Shown here: piece after piece, positions 35,828-47,600 of the stretch | How positions within the stretch are numbered: position 1 is the stretch's first letter | Layout of the letters: every line of letters starts with the position of its first letter | The notes under the pieces: model-generated | Told to the model about the DNA's origin: nothing | What the model saw: the letters and a program-made list of their open reading frames with translations, nothing else | The model's database searches: none | Assembly (NCBI RefSeq): GCF_000772045.1 | Contig: NZ_CP009754.1 | Coordinates: 2,232,001-2,296,000, forward strand | Direction of reading: 5' to 3' | Origin: Streptomyces sp. CCM_MD2014 | GTDB taxonomy: Bacteria > Actinomycetota > Actinomycetes > Streptomycetales > Streptomycetaceae | Length of the DNA stretch: 64,000 nt | Program-made: the position numbers and the translations under genes

Positions 35828-38668
35828 TCAGTCGTGGGCGGCGTCGGCCGGGCTCGCGTCGGCTCCGGGCGTGCTCCGCGCGTCGGCGTCCGCGCTCCCG
35901 GCGCCCTCGGTGTCCGCGCCCCCGGTGTCCGCGCTCTCGACGACCTCGACCGTGCCCGCGTCGCCGTCGACCACGATCAGGTCGCCGGTGTTGATGCGCT
36001 GGGTGGCGTCCTTGGTGTTCACCACCGACGGCACGTGGAACTCGCGGGCCACGATGGAACTGTGCGAGAGCATCGACCCGATGTCGGTGACGACCCCGCC
36101 GGCGATGGCGAACAGCGGCGTCCAGGAGGCGTCCGTGTACCGGGTCACCAGGATCTCCCCGGCCTCGAACTCGTCCGCCTGCCACACCAGGTCCTCGACG
36201 ATGCGGGCGCGGCCCACGATCCGGCCGGGGCTGGCGGCCAGCCCTTCGAGACGGGCGCCGTCGGCGGCGGGCCGCACCGAGGCGGTGATGTCGTGCACGC
36301 CGACGAAGGTCAACGGCGGTTCCGGCAGCCGCTTGTTGTGCTCGTGCAGCCGGCGGGCCGCGTCGATGCGGGCCCGGTCGAAGACGCGTACGGCGTCCTC
36401 GTCGCCGGCGAGGTAGCGGCGCACGTCCTCGAAGTCCAGGTGGGCGACCTCGTCCAGGGAGTGCAGGACGCCGTCGGCGACCAGGCGCCGGCCGACCTCG
36501 TAGACCACGTTCCGCACCAGCCAGATGGAGGTGATCATGGACATCCGAGTCGTCTCCCGCAGCTCGCTGCACAGGGCGTAGAGGGAGATGACGGTGTCCA
36601 GGATCTGGCGCTTGGGCATCGGCAGCCGGTCCAGCACCTCGCGGGAGTCGTCGGACCAGCCGCTGCTGCGCCGCAGGATGTCGTCGATGGAGAAGCCGTC
36701 GGCGACGTAGCGCCGGATCATCTGGAAGATGTACGACGGGTCGTCTATCCACCGCGGGTGGGTGATCTCCATCTCCTGGTGGCCGCGCGTGCCGTTGGCG
36801 CGCAGGAACGGCTCCATGTGCCGGTCCCAGAAGCGCCGTCCGGCGGGGTCCTCGCGCAGCAGCCGGGCGATGTCCTCCAGCGGCTCGTCCTTGATGATCT
36901 TCAGGACGGCCGGGTCGTTCTTGGCGGCCTGGGCGACCGCCCAGACCTCCTTGGCCGACTCGACGGTGCGCAGGCTGGACATGTCGGTCTTGACGCGGTT
37001 CTGCAGGCCGGTGCCGTCGCTGCCGAGCCAGCGGGCGCACAGCTCGGTGAGCAGGCCGTAGAACGCGAACGCGTTGATGTAGTACGGCATGTAGCCGACG
37101 TGCATGTCGTGGAACCAGGCGAGGTCGCGGTGGAGCTCGCCGTGCAGCTCGCGCCGGCTCATCCGGGTCAGGTCCAGGCCGCGGGCGCGGTCGAACTCGT
37201 AGAGGCGGGCGTCGACCATCTGCTGCGACCGGGACTTCATCTGCGTCATCTCACGGGCCGTGTGCTGCAGCCAGTGGACGGTGGACAGCAGGTCCTCCAT
37301 GCCGCCGGGGAAGGTGCCGAACGGGTTCTCGTAGGTGGAGAGGTCCACCTCCTCGCTGACGAAGCGGCTGGTGAAGTGGCGCTGGTCGCGGGTGGGCAGG
37401 CACTGGGCCAGCAGGTAGGAGCTGTAGGAGATGTTGAGGTAGACGTGCCCCTGGTAGAAGCCCATGTGCAGGTCGGCCTCGCCGGTGTCGCGCACGCCCA
37501 GGGCACCGGCGCAGTCCGTGTGGACGTTGCGCTGGTAGTAGCGGGCGAAGCTCAGGCCGAGCGGGGTCATCAGGCCGACGAAGATCTCGCCGATGTCCAT
37601 GCGCGACCACAGGGTGCCGTTCAGGATCGGCTCCGGCTGCGGGGCGACGTACGGGCTGAGCGCGCCGGACGGGGCCGGGGGGGCGGTGGGGCGGGTGGTG
37701 ATCGGACGGGTCTGGAACAGGTGGAAGGCGCCGTCGCGCACGCCCCACTCGATGTCCTGCTCGCTGCCGTAGAGGTCGCGGATGCGGACGGCGAGGGCGC
37801 CGAGTTCGCGCAACTGGTCGTGGGTGAGGCAGGGGACGCTGCGGGAGGCGGCGTCCACCTTCGTCATGCCGATGCGGCCGGGCTCCAGCGGCGCGCACTT
37901 GGTGACCTTGTAGCGCACCCGCTCCTCGACGACCTCCAGCTTCTCGTCGTCGACGACGAAGAAGTCGCTGGAGACCTGCCCGGAGACCAGTCCTTCGCCC
38001 AGGCCCTGGCAGGCCTCCACGACGAGGCGGTGCGGGCGCGGGTTGACCGGGTCGACGGTGAACATCACGCCGCTGACGTCGGTGTGGATCATCTCCTGGA
38101 CGACCACGGCGAGGGAGTCGGGGGCGTCGGTGTCCCGGTACACGGTGGCGCGGTCGGACCACAGGGAGGCCCAGCAGCGCAGGACCGCGTCCAGTACGTC
38201 CTCGTCGCCGCAGACGTCGAGGACCGTGTCGTGCTGGCCGGCGAAGGACTGGGCTGCGGAGTCCTCCCGGAGTCCGGAGGAGCGCACCGCCACTCGGGGG
38301 CGGCCCATGCTGCCGTAGGCGTCGAGGACGGCGTCCGCGATCGGGGCGGGCATCCGGGTGCCGAGGATGCGCTCGCGCATCGTGCGGGGTTCGGCGCCCG
38401 GTGCCTCGGCGGCGATCCCGGTCTCCCGCAGGTAGGCGTCGAAGAGGGCGGTGGTCAGGCAGAACGCGGGCGGGACGGGCAGTCCGGCGGCGGAGAGCTC
38501 GGCGAGGCGGGTGCCCTTGCCGCCGAGTTCCCCGCGGTGGTCCGTGGCCGGGGCGCCCGTGCCCAGGGTGACGACACAGGCGGCGTATCCGGCCGGGTCG
38601 GTGACCGGGCTCGCGGGGCGCTCTCCTGCCGCGGCGGCGGTCGTCGAGTCGCTGACGTGCGTGTCCAT
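35828..38668 (-). CDS. redH: RedH, prodiginine condensing enzyme (PEP-synthase-like)
   Basis: A 946-residue enzyme built like phosphoenolpyruvate synthase. An ATP-grasp domain (about 45-350; GGKGTRLAELSAAGLPVP, then VRSSGLREDSAAQSFAGQ and QEMIHTDVSGVMFT) is followed by a long middle domain and a C-terminal phosphohistidine-type swivelling domain with the catalytic His in GSMLSHSSIVARE (about 870). RedH condenses the bipyrrole aldehyde (MBC) with 2-undecylpyrrole to form undecylprodigiosin. The ATG follows TAGGAG. An acidic Ala/Asp-rich tail of about 40 residues ends it. Confidence 0.95.
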   Translation of the reverse strand: MDTHVSDSTTAAAAGERPASPVTDPAGYAACVVTLGTGAPATDHRGELGGKGTRLAELSAAGLPVPPAFCLTTALFDAYLRETGIAAEAPGAEPRTMRERILGTRMPAPIADAVLDAYGSMGRPRVAVRSSGLREDSAAQSFAGQHDTVLDVCGDEDVLDAVLRCWASLWSDRATVYRDTDAPDSLAVVVQEMIHTDVSGVMFTVDPVNPRPHRLVVEACQGLGEGLVSGQVSSDFFVVDDEKLEVVEERVRYKVTKCAPLEPGRIGMTKVDAASRSVPCLTHDQLRELGALAVRIRDLYGSEQDIEWGVRDGAFHLFQTRPITTRPTAPPAPSGALSPYVAPQPEPILNGTLWSRMDIGEIFVGLMTPLGLSFARYYQRNVHTDCAGALGVRDTGEADLHMGFYQGHVYLNISYSSYLLAQCLPTRDQRHFTSRFVSEEVDLSTYENPFGTFPGGMEDLLSTVHWLQHTAREMTQMKSRSQQMVDARLYEFDRARGLDLTRMSRRELHGELHRDLAWFHDMHVGYMPYYINAFAFYGLLTELCARWLGSDGTGLQNRVKTDMSSLRTVESAKEVWAVAQAAKNDPAVLKIIKDEPLEDIARLLREDPAGRRFWDRHMEPFLRANGTRGHQEMEITHPRWIDDPSYIFQMIRRYVADGFSIDDILRRSSGWSDDSREVLDRLPMPKRQILDTVISLYALCSELRETTRMSMITSIWLVRNVVYEVGRRLVADGVLHSLDEVAHLDFEDVRRYLAGDEDAVRVFDRARIDAARRLHEHNKRLPEPPLTFVGVHDITASVRPAADGARLEGLAASPGRIVGRARIVEDLVWQADEFEAGEILVTRYTDASWTPLFAIAGGVVTDIGSMLSHSSIVAREFHVPSVVNTKDATQRINTGDLIVVDGDAGTVEVVESADTGGADTEGAGSADADARSTPGADASPADAAHD

Positions 38669-38688
38669 GGCGGGTGTCTCCTAGGCGG

Positions 38689-39777
38689 TCAGGCGTACGC
38701 GACGCGCTTGCTGGTGCCCGTGAAGGCGTGGAACTGCTCGCCCGGGACGATCCGGGTGGCCTCGACGTCGTCGAACCCGGCCTGACGGAGCTGGTCCACC
38801 AGCTCGTCGGCCTGCGGCAGCGGGCCGCCGAAGTCGGCGTAGGTGAACCAGAGGTTGAGCGCCTCCAGGCCGATGTTGCCGCCCTTGCACGAGGTGGTGA
38901 GCAGCAGCCGGCCGCCGGGCGCCAGCAGGTCGTGGGCCCGGCGCAGGGCGTCGACGCGCTCGGCCTCGGGGAAGTAGTAGATGTTGTTGTGCAGGGTGAC
39001 CAGGTCGAACTGGGGCTGCGCGTCGAGAGTGCGCAGGTCGGCCTGGCGGGTCTCGACCCGGTCGGTCAGCCCCCACTCGGCCATGTTCGCCGCGGCGCTG
39101 TCCGCCACGTCCTGCTGGAGGTCGACGGCGAGCGCCGACAGGCGGGGGTTGAGTTCGGCGGCGTAGCGGACGTAGGCGCCGCTGCCGCAGCCGACCTCCA
39201 GGAGCCGTACCGGCGCGTCCCGGTCCAGCGTGCGGGCGATGGCCTCCTCGACCAGCGGCTGCACCACCCGGGTGGAGCGGGCGATCACCAGGCCGTCCTG
39301 GTCGTCGAGGGAGAAGCGGCGGCCCTCGCGCAGCATGCGGGGTGCGTTGAGCAGAGCGGGCACGTGGAAGCGCAGGACTTCCTCCAGCGCCGCGGCGATG
39401 GCGTCGTTGCCGGGCTGGGCGAGTGCCTTGGCGGGCAGGCTGCGCAGCTTGTAGCAGCCCTCGCGCTTGGTGAGGTCGCCGAGGCGGATGCCCATGTCCA
39501 GCCACTCCTTGAGGCGCGGCCGGTCCTCGTCGGCGATGCGGAGCCGTTCCGCCAGCGACTCCAGGTCGCAGGGGCGCACGGCGAGTGCGTGGAGCACGCC
39601 CGAACTCGCGGCCGAGGCCAGGAAGGCGGCCCGGTACACCGGCTCCACGAAGCCCTTGGACAGGGCGAGGAGCAGCGGCATGTGCGGGTTGCCGAGCACC
39701 TTGGTGACGGTGCGCAGGTCGGTCAGCGGCGCCTCGACGCGGCTGCCGACGCTCTTGGCCAGGCTCAGAATGTCCAT
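38689..39777 (-). CDS. redI: RedI, O-methyltransferase
   Basis: A 362-residue class I SAM methyltransferase with the glycine motif LLEVGCGSGAYVRYA at about residue 195 and an N-terminal winged-helix-like dimerisation region. In the red pathway RedI adds the methoxy methyl group to the hydroxy-bipyrrole. It overlaps redJ by 13 bases and is followed by redH after 20 bases, all in one operon. Confidence 0.92.
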   Translation of the reverse strand: MDILSLAKSVGSRVEAPLTDLRTVTKVLGNPHMPLLLALSKGFVEPVYRAAFLASAASSGVLHALAVRPCDLESLAERLRIADEDRPRLKEWLDMGIRLGDLTKREGCYKLRSLPAKALAQPGNDAIAAALEEVLRFHVPALLNAPRMLREGRRFSLDDQDGLVIARSTRVVQPLVEEAIARTLDRDAPVRLLEVGCGSGAYVRYAAELNPRLSALAVDLQQDVADSAAANMAEWGLTDRVETRQADLRTLDAQPQFDLVTLHNNIYYFPEAERVDALRRAHDLLAPGGRLLLTTSCKGGNIGLEALNLWFTYADFGGPLPQADELVDQLRQAGFDDVEATRIVPGEQFHAFTGTSKRVAYA

Positions 39778-40607
39778 GTTGCTTCCCTTGTTGCCTTCCT
39801 GTGCGGGGTGGTGCCGAGGGCGTCGAGTTCGGTGCCCAGGTGGGCGAGCAGCCGGTCGCGGGACGGGCCGCCGTTCAGGAAGAAGTGGTTGCCCGGCAGG
39901 TGGCGGCGCAGGAACGAGCCCGTGGTGTAGGGCCGCCAGGCCTCGACCGCCTCCGGGGCGGCGATGGGGTCCTCGGTGGCGGAGAACGCGGTCGTCGGGC
40001 AGTCCAGCGGCGGCCGGGGCTGCCAGCGGTAGCGCTCGCAGGCGCGCAGGTCGGCGCGGAGCACCGGGAGCCTGCGGTCGAAGTAGGCGGCGCCGAGGGT
40101 GTCCGCGTCGTCGAGGCCGCCCAGGTCCCGGATCACCTCGCGCAGTCCGGCGTCGGACAGGGTGTGGTCGGCGCGGTCGCCGTACAGGTGCGGTGCCCGG
40201 CTGCCGGAGACGAACAGGTGCCGGGGGGCCGGCAGTGCGCGCCGGCGCAGCAGGCAGGCCACCTCGTAGGCGAGCAGGGCGCCCATGCTGTGCCCGAACA
40301 GGGCGTAGTCGTGGACCAGCCCGTGCTCCTCCAGGGCGTCCGCGACCGCTTCGGCGAGGGGCGCCATGGTGTCGTACGGGCGTTCGCGCAGCCGCAGTCC
40401 GCGGCCGGGCAGTTGCACGGGGACGACGGCGACGGCGTCGCCCAGGTGCTCCTGCCAGCCGCGGAACGCGGAGACCGTGCCCCCGGCGTAGGGGAAGCAG
40501 ACCAGGCGCAGCGGTGCGGTCGCCGGGTCGGGCTGCCCGGCGGCCGGTGACGCGACGGGGCGGGGAAACCAGGCGGACCGCTGGGAGAGCAGGTCAGCGG
40601 GCGACAT
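39765..40607 (-). CDS. redJ: RedJ, type II thioesterase
   Basis: A 280-residue alpha/beta hydrolase of the TEII family: FPYAGGTVSAFRGW near the N-terminus, the nucleophile elbow FGHSMGALLAYE at about residue 115, and the late catalytic His in PGNHFFLNGG. In the red pathway RedJ is thought to release the C12 fatty acid from the RedQ carrier for RedL, or to clear mis-loaded carriers. It overlaps redK and redI by 14 and 13 bases. Confidence 0.93.
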   Translation of the reverse strand: MSPADLLSQRSAWFPRPVASPAAGQPDPATAPLRLVCFPYAGGTVSAFRGWQEHLGDAVAVVPVQLPGRGLRLRERPYDTMAPLAEAVADALEEHGLVHDYALFGHSMGALLAYEVACLLRRRALPAPRHLFVSGSRAPHLYGDRADHTLSDAGLREVIRDLGGLDDADTLGAAYFDRRLPVLRADLRACERYRWQPRPPLDCPTTAFSATEDPIAAPEAVEAWRPYTTGSFLRRHLPGNHFFLNGGPSRDRLLAHLGTELDALGTTPHRKATREATWTF

Positions 40608-41637
40608 GGGCGCGCCCCTCCGCCGAGTCGAGCCAGGCGACGGTGCGCCGCATGCCCTCCTTGAAGTCGACCTCGCCCTTGAAGCCCAGCTCCTCCTGGG
40701 CCCGCCCGATGGGGTAGGACTGGTCGCGGTCGAAGAGGTGGACCGCGTGCCGGGTCAGCACGGGCCGCGAGTCGATGCGCAGGACGCCCCACAGCTTCTC
40801 GGAGACGGTGGCCACCGCGGTGGCGACGGGCGTGGGCAGGCTCAGCCAGGGGGCCTTCACGCCCAGGCCCTCGGCGAGTGCCTCGACGTACTCGCGCCAG
40901 GTGGTGTCGTGCGGGTCGCGCAGGTTGTAGGCGCGGCCCGCGGTGTGCTCGCCGGTCGCTGCGGCGATGATGCCGTCCACGGCGTTGGAGACGTAGAGCA
41001 GTCCGGCGGGCACCCGGCCGCCGCGGATGTAGACCATCTGCTTGCTCAGCAGCAGGTTGGCGATCTCGATCACGAAGTCCTTGCTGCCCGGGCCGTAGAC
41101 GGAGACGGGGCGGACCACGGTGACGGGCAGGCCGGTGCGTTCGGCGGCGGCCCACACGGCGCGCTCGCCCAGCATCTTGCTGCGGTTGTAGGGCAGGCCG
41201 ATGTCGCGCGGGGCGGTGGTCTCGTCGCAGGGCCGCTCGGGGTAGCCGTAGACGTCGGTGGTGCTGAGGTGGACCAGGCGCTCGACCGTCCCGGCCTCGT
41301 GGGCGGCGTCCACGAGGTTCTTGGCGCCGTCCACGTTGACCGCGCGGAACCGGTCCCACGGGCCCCAGTCGGCCGAGAGTCCGGCGCAGTTGTAGACGTG
41401 GCGCACTCCGTCGGTGGCGCGGCGCAGGCTGTCGGTGTCACCGAGGTCGCCGACGGTGACCTGGGCGGCGGCCCCGGCGAAGGCCGCGCGGTCGCTGGTG
41501 GAGCGCGCCAGGACGCGGACGCGGTGCCCGCGCTCGGCCAGCCGGTGCACCAGGTGACCGCCGATGAATCCGCTGGCGCCGGTGACCAGGACGTCGGGGG
41601 CGGCGGCGGACGGGCTGTCTTGGCTGAGTGAGGACAT
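40594..41637 (-). CDS. redK: RedK, NAD(P)-dependent oxidoreductase of the SDR/epimerase family
   Basis: A 347-residue extended short-chain dehydrogenase. The cofactor motif VTGASGFIGGHLVHRL opens the protein (about residue 18) and the catalytic Tyr-x3-Lys is in LPYNRSKMLGE (about 155). It reduces the keto group of the pyrroline made by RedL, giving 2-undecylpyrrole after loss of water. Only three bases separate it from the end of redL. Confidence 0.93.
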   Translation of the reverse strand: MSSLSQDSPSAAAPDVLVTGASGFIGGHLVHRLAERGHRVRVLARSTSDRAAFAGAAAQVTVGDLGDTDSLRRATDGVRHVYNCAGLSADWGPWDRFRAVNVDGAKNLVDAAHEAGTVERLVHLSTTDVYGYPERPCDETTAPRDIGLPYNRSKMLGERAVWAAAERTGLPVTVVRPVSVYGPGSKDFVIEIANLLLSKQMVYIRGGRVPAGLLYVSNAVDGIIAAATGEHTAGRAYNLRDPHDTTWREYVEALAEGLGVKAPWLSLPTPVATAVATVSEKLWGVLRIDSRPVLTRHAVHLFDRDQSYPIGRAQEELGFKGEVDFKEGMRRTVAWLDSAEGRAHVAR

Positions 41638-41640
41638 GGA

Positions 41641-44600
41641 TCACACCAGGAGGTCGAGGGAGTGTTCGAGGTCTGCTTCGCTGTGGTCCGCGTTGATGAA
41701 GAAGCGGAGCCGGCACTGGTCGCGCGGGACGGCGGGGTAGCCGATCGGCATGACGTTGACGCCGCGCTCCAGCAGCGAGTTGGAGAGCGCCATCGTCTTC
41801 TCCCAGTCGCCGGTGATCACGGGGATCACGGCGGAGAGGCGGGAGACTCCGACGTCGAGGCCGCGGGCGCGGGCGCCGGCCCGGAAGAACTCGGCGAGTT
41901 CCTGGACGCGTGCGACGCGTTCCGGCTCGTCCTGGACGACGCGCAGCGCCTCCAGCGCGGCGGCGGCGTTGGCCGGGGAGATGCCGGTGGAGAAGATGTG
42001 CAGCGGCGCGGTGAACTTGAGGTACTCGATGATCGGGCGGCGGGCCGCGATGTAGCCGCCGAGGCTGCCCAGCGCCTTGCTGAGGGTGCCCATCCACAGG
42101 TCGACGTCGGCCGGGTCGGTGCCGTAGTGCTCGCCCACGCCGCGGCCGGTGCGGCCCAGGACGCCGATGGAGTGCGCCTCGTCGATCATCAGCATCGCGC
42201 CGTGCCGCTTCTTGACCTCGATGAAGCGCGGCAGGTCGGGAATGTCGCCGTCCTGGCTGTAGGCGCCCTCGATGACGACCAGCGCCCGGCGGTGCGAGGC
42301 CCGGGCGCCGGCCAGGATGCGGTCCAGGGCGGCCCAGTCGTTGTGCGGGAAGGACCGGCGCCGGGCGCCGGAGAGGATGCAGCCGCGCACGGTGCTGTCG
42401 TGGATCCACGCGTCGTGCACCACCAGGTCCTCCGGGCCGAACAGGTGGCCGACGGTGGCGACGTTGGTGGCGTGGCCGCCGGAGAACACGATGGCCGCCT
42501 CGGCACCGATGAACCGGGCGATCTCGGCTTCGAGTTCGTGGTGCAGCGGGGTCTCGCCGAACAGCAGCGGGGTGGCGGAGGCCGAGGTGCCGTAGCGGTC
42601 CACGGCGTCCTTGGCGGCCTGGCGCACCCGGGGGTGGTGGGAGAGCGCGAGGTAGTTGAAGGCGGCGAAGTTGACGACCTTGGTGCCGTCGACCGTGGCG
42701 AGCGCGGAGTTGAAGCCCTCGTGGGTGCGGCCGTAGGGGTTGGAGCCGCTGGTCCGGGTCTGCCGGAGCCTGCCCTGGAGTTCGGCGTACTCCGCCCAGT
42801 CCTCGAAGGTGTGCTCCTGGCGGACGGGGGCGGCGGCGGACGCCGGCGCGGGGGCGGCGGACGCGGGCGCCGGGGTGGGGGCCGCCTGGGCCGGGGCGGG
42901 CGGCGTCGGGACCGGGGCGGGCGGCGTCTGGACCGGGGCGGGCGGCGTCGGGGAGGGGAACGGGAACGCCTGCTGCGGGAACGGCTGGGGGACGTAGTAG
43001 GCGTACGCGGGGGCGCCGTGCGGCGGGTAGCCGTACGGGTACGGGTACGGCACCCCCGGCTGCGGGACGGGAGCGGCGACGGCGTAGCCGTGCGGCGGGG
43101 CCGGGAAGGCGCCGTAGGGGCCGTACTGGGGTGCCGGGGCGTGCGGCGCCGCAGGTACGGCCGCTGGAGGGGCGGCCGGCGGCGCGCTCGCGCCGGTGCC
43201 GGCACCGGCGGCAGGGGTGGCGTCGCGGTCGTCGCCCGCGGAGAGCCGGCCGATGATGTCCTGCACCGTGGGGTCCTCCGGCACGTCCTGGAGCGTGTGC
43301 ATCCGTTGGGGGAAGCGGTCGGTGAGACGGCGCTGGAGGTCGGTCCGCATCAGCGAGTCGAACCCCAGGTCGAGACCCAGCCGGGCGTGCACCGGCAGGT
43401 CGGCCACGGGGAATCCGCAGACGGCTGCGACGGCGTCGAGCACGGTGCGGGAGACCTCGCCCGCCGGGTCCGTCTCGGCTGTGCTCGTCGCCGTGGGCTG
43501 GGACGGCATGGGATCGCCTTCCTGGTCGGGAGTGGGAGCGTGGAACCGGTAGGTCCGGCGCTCGAAGGGCGTGTGCGGCAGCGGGACGCGGGCGGGCGGG
43601 TGCTCGCCGTCCAGGGCGGACCAGTCCACGCTCCCGCCGGCGCAGTGGTGGGCGCCCAGCGACCGGAGCAGGGTGCGCCGGCCGGGGGCGCCGCGGCGCA
43701 GCGAGGGCAGCCACAGCGTCGGGCGCCCGTCGCCCGCCGGGGCGTCGGCGACGGCGGCCCGGCCCAGGTTCAGCAGGGTCGGGTGCGGGCCGATCTCGAC
43801 GAAGGCGTCGCAGAACAGACCGCCCTCCGTGTCCCGGTCGCGCAGGCGGGCGAAGCCCTCGGCGAAGCGCACGGTGCCGAGCAGGTGCCGGACCCAGTAC
43901 TCCGCGTCCACCCGCTCCACCGGTTCGCCGGTGGCGTCGGAGATCCAGGGGATGCGCGGGGCGTGGAACTCGACGGCGCGGGCGGCCTTGCGCAGCGGCT
44001 CAGCGGCGCCCGCCATCAGCGGTGAGTGGAAGGCGTGCGAGACGACGAGCGGCCGGACGGTGACCCCCTTGCGCTCCAGGTCGGCACGGAGCGCCGCGAC
44101 CCGGTCGGCCGCGCCGGAGAGCACCAGGTTGCGGGGCCCGTTGACCGCGGCGAGCGCCACCTCCTCGTGGCCGGCGGCGATGTCGCGCACCGTCTCCGGG
44201 TCGCCGACGCAGGCGATCATCGCGCCCTCGCCGGGCTGCTCGTCCATGGCGCGCCCGCGGACGACCGCGAGCGTGAGGGCGTCCTCCAGAGAGAGGACGC
44301 CGGCGACGCAGGCGGCGGCGAGCGCGCCGACGCTGTGCCCGAGCACGGCGGCCGGGCGCACTCCGCAGCTCTCCCACAGGTCCGCGAGGGCGACTTCGAG
44401 GGCGACCAGGGCGGGCTGGCAGTAGCGGGTGCGGGCCAGGTCCTCGGCGTGCTCCGGGTCGAAGAGCAGGCCGAGCAGCGGGATCTCGCCCAGGTCGCGC
44501 AGGACCGCGTCGGCGCGCCGCAGGGTGCGGGCGAACACGGGGTGGGCGTCGTACAGGTCGCGGCCCATGCCCGGGTACTGGGTGCCCTGGCCGCCGAAGA

Positions 44601-47600
44601 GGAAGGCGACGGTGGGTGCGCCGCCGGGCGCGGGTTCGCCGCGGGCCACGTCGACGGCGGGCTCGCGACGGATCAGCGCGTCCAGCGCGGCGTCCAGTTC
44701 GTCCCTGGTCCCGGCGGTGAGGACCGCGCGGTGCGGCAGCGGGGAGCGGCCGGTGCTGGCGGAGCGGCACAGGGCGGCGAGCGGCACGTCGGGGTGGGCG
44801 GCGAGGTGGGTGCGGTAGAGGCCGGCCAGGGTGGTCAGGGCGGTCTCGGTGTGCGCGGACAGGGCCAGGGCGTGCACCGTGCCGTCGGGGGTCTCGGACG
44901 CGTCGGCGGGGGCCTGGGGTTCGGGCGCGGACTCGACGATCACGTGGGCGTTGGTGCCGCCGAAGCCGAAGGAGCTGACGCCGGCGCGCAGGGTGCCCTC
45001 GGCGGGCAGGGCCCTGCGGGTGGTGGGCACGGTCAGGCCCGAACCCGTCCAGTCCAGGTGCCGGTTGGGGGTTTCCAGGTGCAGCAGCGGCGGTACCTCC
45101 CGGTGCCGTACCACGAGCACCGCCTTGATCAGCCCGGCGATGCCCGCGGCCGCCTCCAGGTGGCCGATGCCGGTCTTGACGGAGCCGACCGGGCAGGGCG
45201 CGTCGGCGGGGCGGCCCCGGCCGTAGACACCGGCCAGCGCCTCCCATTCGACGGGGTCGCCCAGGGCGGTGCCGGTGCCGTGCGCCTCGACGAAGTCGAT
45301 CTGCCCGGGTTCGACCCCGGCCCGCTCCAGCGCCCCGGTCATCACGGCGCGCTGGGCGGTGGTGCGGGGCGCGGTCAGGCCGTTGGCCCGGCCGCCGTGG
45401 CCGAGCGCGGAGCCGGTGAGCACGGCGTGCACGCGGTCGCCGTCGGCCAGTGCGGCGGACAGCGGTTTGAGGCACACCAGGCCCGCGCCCTCGCCGCGCA
45501 CATAGCCGTCGGCGCCGTCGTCGAAGGTGCGGCAGCGTCCGCCGGGGCCGAGCATCCCGCCCCGGGCGAGCGCCGCCGAAAGGCCCGGGGCCAGCATCAG
45601 GTTGACGCCGCCGGCGAGGGCGATACCGCACTCGCCGTCCCGCAGGCTGCGCAGGGCGGTGTGGACGGCGGCGAGCGAGGACGAGCAGGCGGTGTCGAGG
45701 GCGAGGCTCGGCCCGCGCAGGTCGAAGAAGTAGGAGAGCCGGCCCGCCGCGACGGACTGGGCGTTGCCGGTGGCCGAGTACATGTCGACGACGTCGGGGT
45801 GGGGCATCTGGAGGTCGGCGTAGTCGTGCCCGCTGACCCCGACGAAGACGCCCGTGTCCGAGCCCGCCAGGGAGGAGGGAGCGATGCCCGCGTCCTCCAG
45901 GGTCTGCCAGGCGACCTCCAGGAGCAGCCGCTGCTGGGGGTCCATGCGTTCGGCCTCGCGGGCGGAGATGCCGAAGAAGCGGGCGTCGAAGTCGTAGACG
46001 TCGTCCAGGAAGCCGCCCGGGCGCCCGCCGGGACCCGCGACGTCGGCCGCCCGGTCGGCGGGGGCCTCGCCCACGGCGTCCCGGCCGTCCCGCAGCAGCC
46101 GCCAGTAGCTGTCGGCGTCGGGGGCGCCGGGGAAGCGGCAGCCGATGCCGACCACGGCGACGGGCTCGTCGGCGGGGGTGCGGCGGGCGGTGCCGCGCGG
46201 ACGCGGGTGCGGGGCGGCGTCGGTGCCGGGGGCCGGGGTGCGGCTCCCGGCGCCCCTCGTCGCGTCGGCGGTGACGTGCGCCGCCAGGGACTCGACGGTC
46301 GGGTGGTCGTAGACGGTGGCCGGCGTGACGGGGGTGCCGAGCCAGTCGCCGAACCGGTCGGCGAGGGACACCGCCTGCTTGGAGTCCAGGCCCAGGGAGG
46401 TGAAGGGCACGGTCGGGTCGATCACCGAGGGGCGCAGGCCCAGCCGGGCGGCGACGGCGCGCCGCAGCCAGGTCACGGCCTCCGTCCGGGTCCGGCCCGG
46501 CGCGGGTGCCGGCGTGGCGTCGGCCAGGGCCGTCCGGCACAGTGCGGTCAGGGCGTCGGCGCCGTCCGGTTCGGGGCCGGACAGGAGCGTGCCGACGTCC
46601 AGGGCGACGCCGAGGCCGTCGGCCAGTGTGCGTACGGCCGTCAGCAGCCGTGAGTAGCGCGGGGCCCCCTCGGCGGCGTGCGAGGCGGCGAGGGCGTCGG
46701 CGACGAGGGCGGCCGTGCGCTCCGGTGCGCCGGGGCCCGAAAGGCGCGGCCCGGTGGCGTCGGGGAGTGTGCCGTCCTGGACGACGCTCGCGGCCACCAC
46801 GGGCAGTTCGAGGTCGAGCAGTTGCTGACGGCAGGCGCTGCGCTGGATCTTGCCGCTGGTGGTGCGCGGCACCGAGGAGCGCCTGAGCAGCACGACGGTG
46901 TGCGGAGTCACCTGGTGCTCGTCGGCGATGGCGGTGCGCAGACGGGCCAGCAGGGCGTGCGGGTCCCCGGCGCCGGGCCCGCCGATCTCGTAGGCGAGCG
47001 CCAGTTGTTCGCCGTCCTCGGTGGGGATGCCGAACGCGGCCCCGTGCCCGGCGCGCAGACCGGCGCCGACGCGCTCGGCCGTCTGCTCCACGTCCTGCGG
47101 ATGGATGTTGCGGCCCTGGACGATGATCACGTCCTTGGTCCTGCCGACGACGAAGAGCTGGCCGTCGTGGCGGAACCCGAGGTCTCCGGTGCGCAGCCAC
47201 GCGGTGTCGGGTCCGTCCTCGACGCGGGTGCCGAAGACGTCCGCGCCGGCCCCGGGGCGCTTCCAGTAGCCGCGGGCGACGTTCGGTCCGGTCACCCGGA
47301 TCTCGGCGACGGTGCCGTCGGGGACCCGGTGGCCGGTGGCGGCGTCGACCAGCGCGACCTCGACGTCGTCGACGGGTGCTCCGCAGCCGACGACGCGGGT
47401 GGTGCGTACGCTGCCCGGATCCGCCCGGCGTGCGGTGCCCGCCTCCAGGGCCGCCGCGTCGAAGGACTCCACCACGGGTGGCTCGGCCGGTTCGGCGCCG
47501 GTGACCATGAGGGTCGCCTCCGCGAGGCCGTAGCAGGGCAGCAGCGCGGTGCGGTCGAAGCCGGCCGGTGCGAAGTACTCGGCGAACCGGTCGAGGGTGT

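Noticed and set aside
35561-38785. Long open frame (1074 codons) on the plus strand opposite redH
   Set aside because: Antisense frame caused by third-position GC bias; no recognisable motif, while redH is fully supported.
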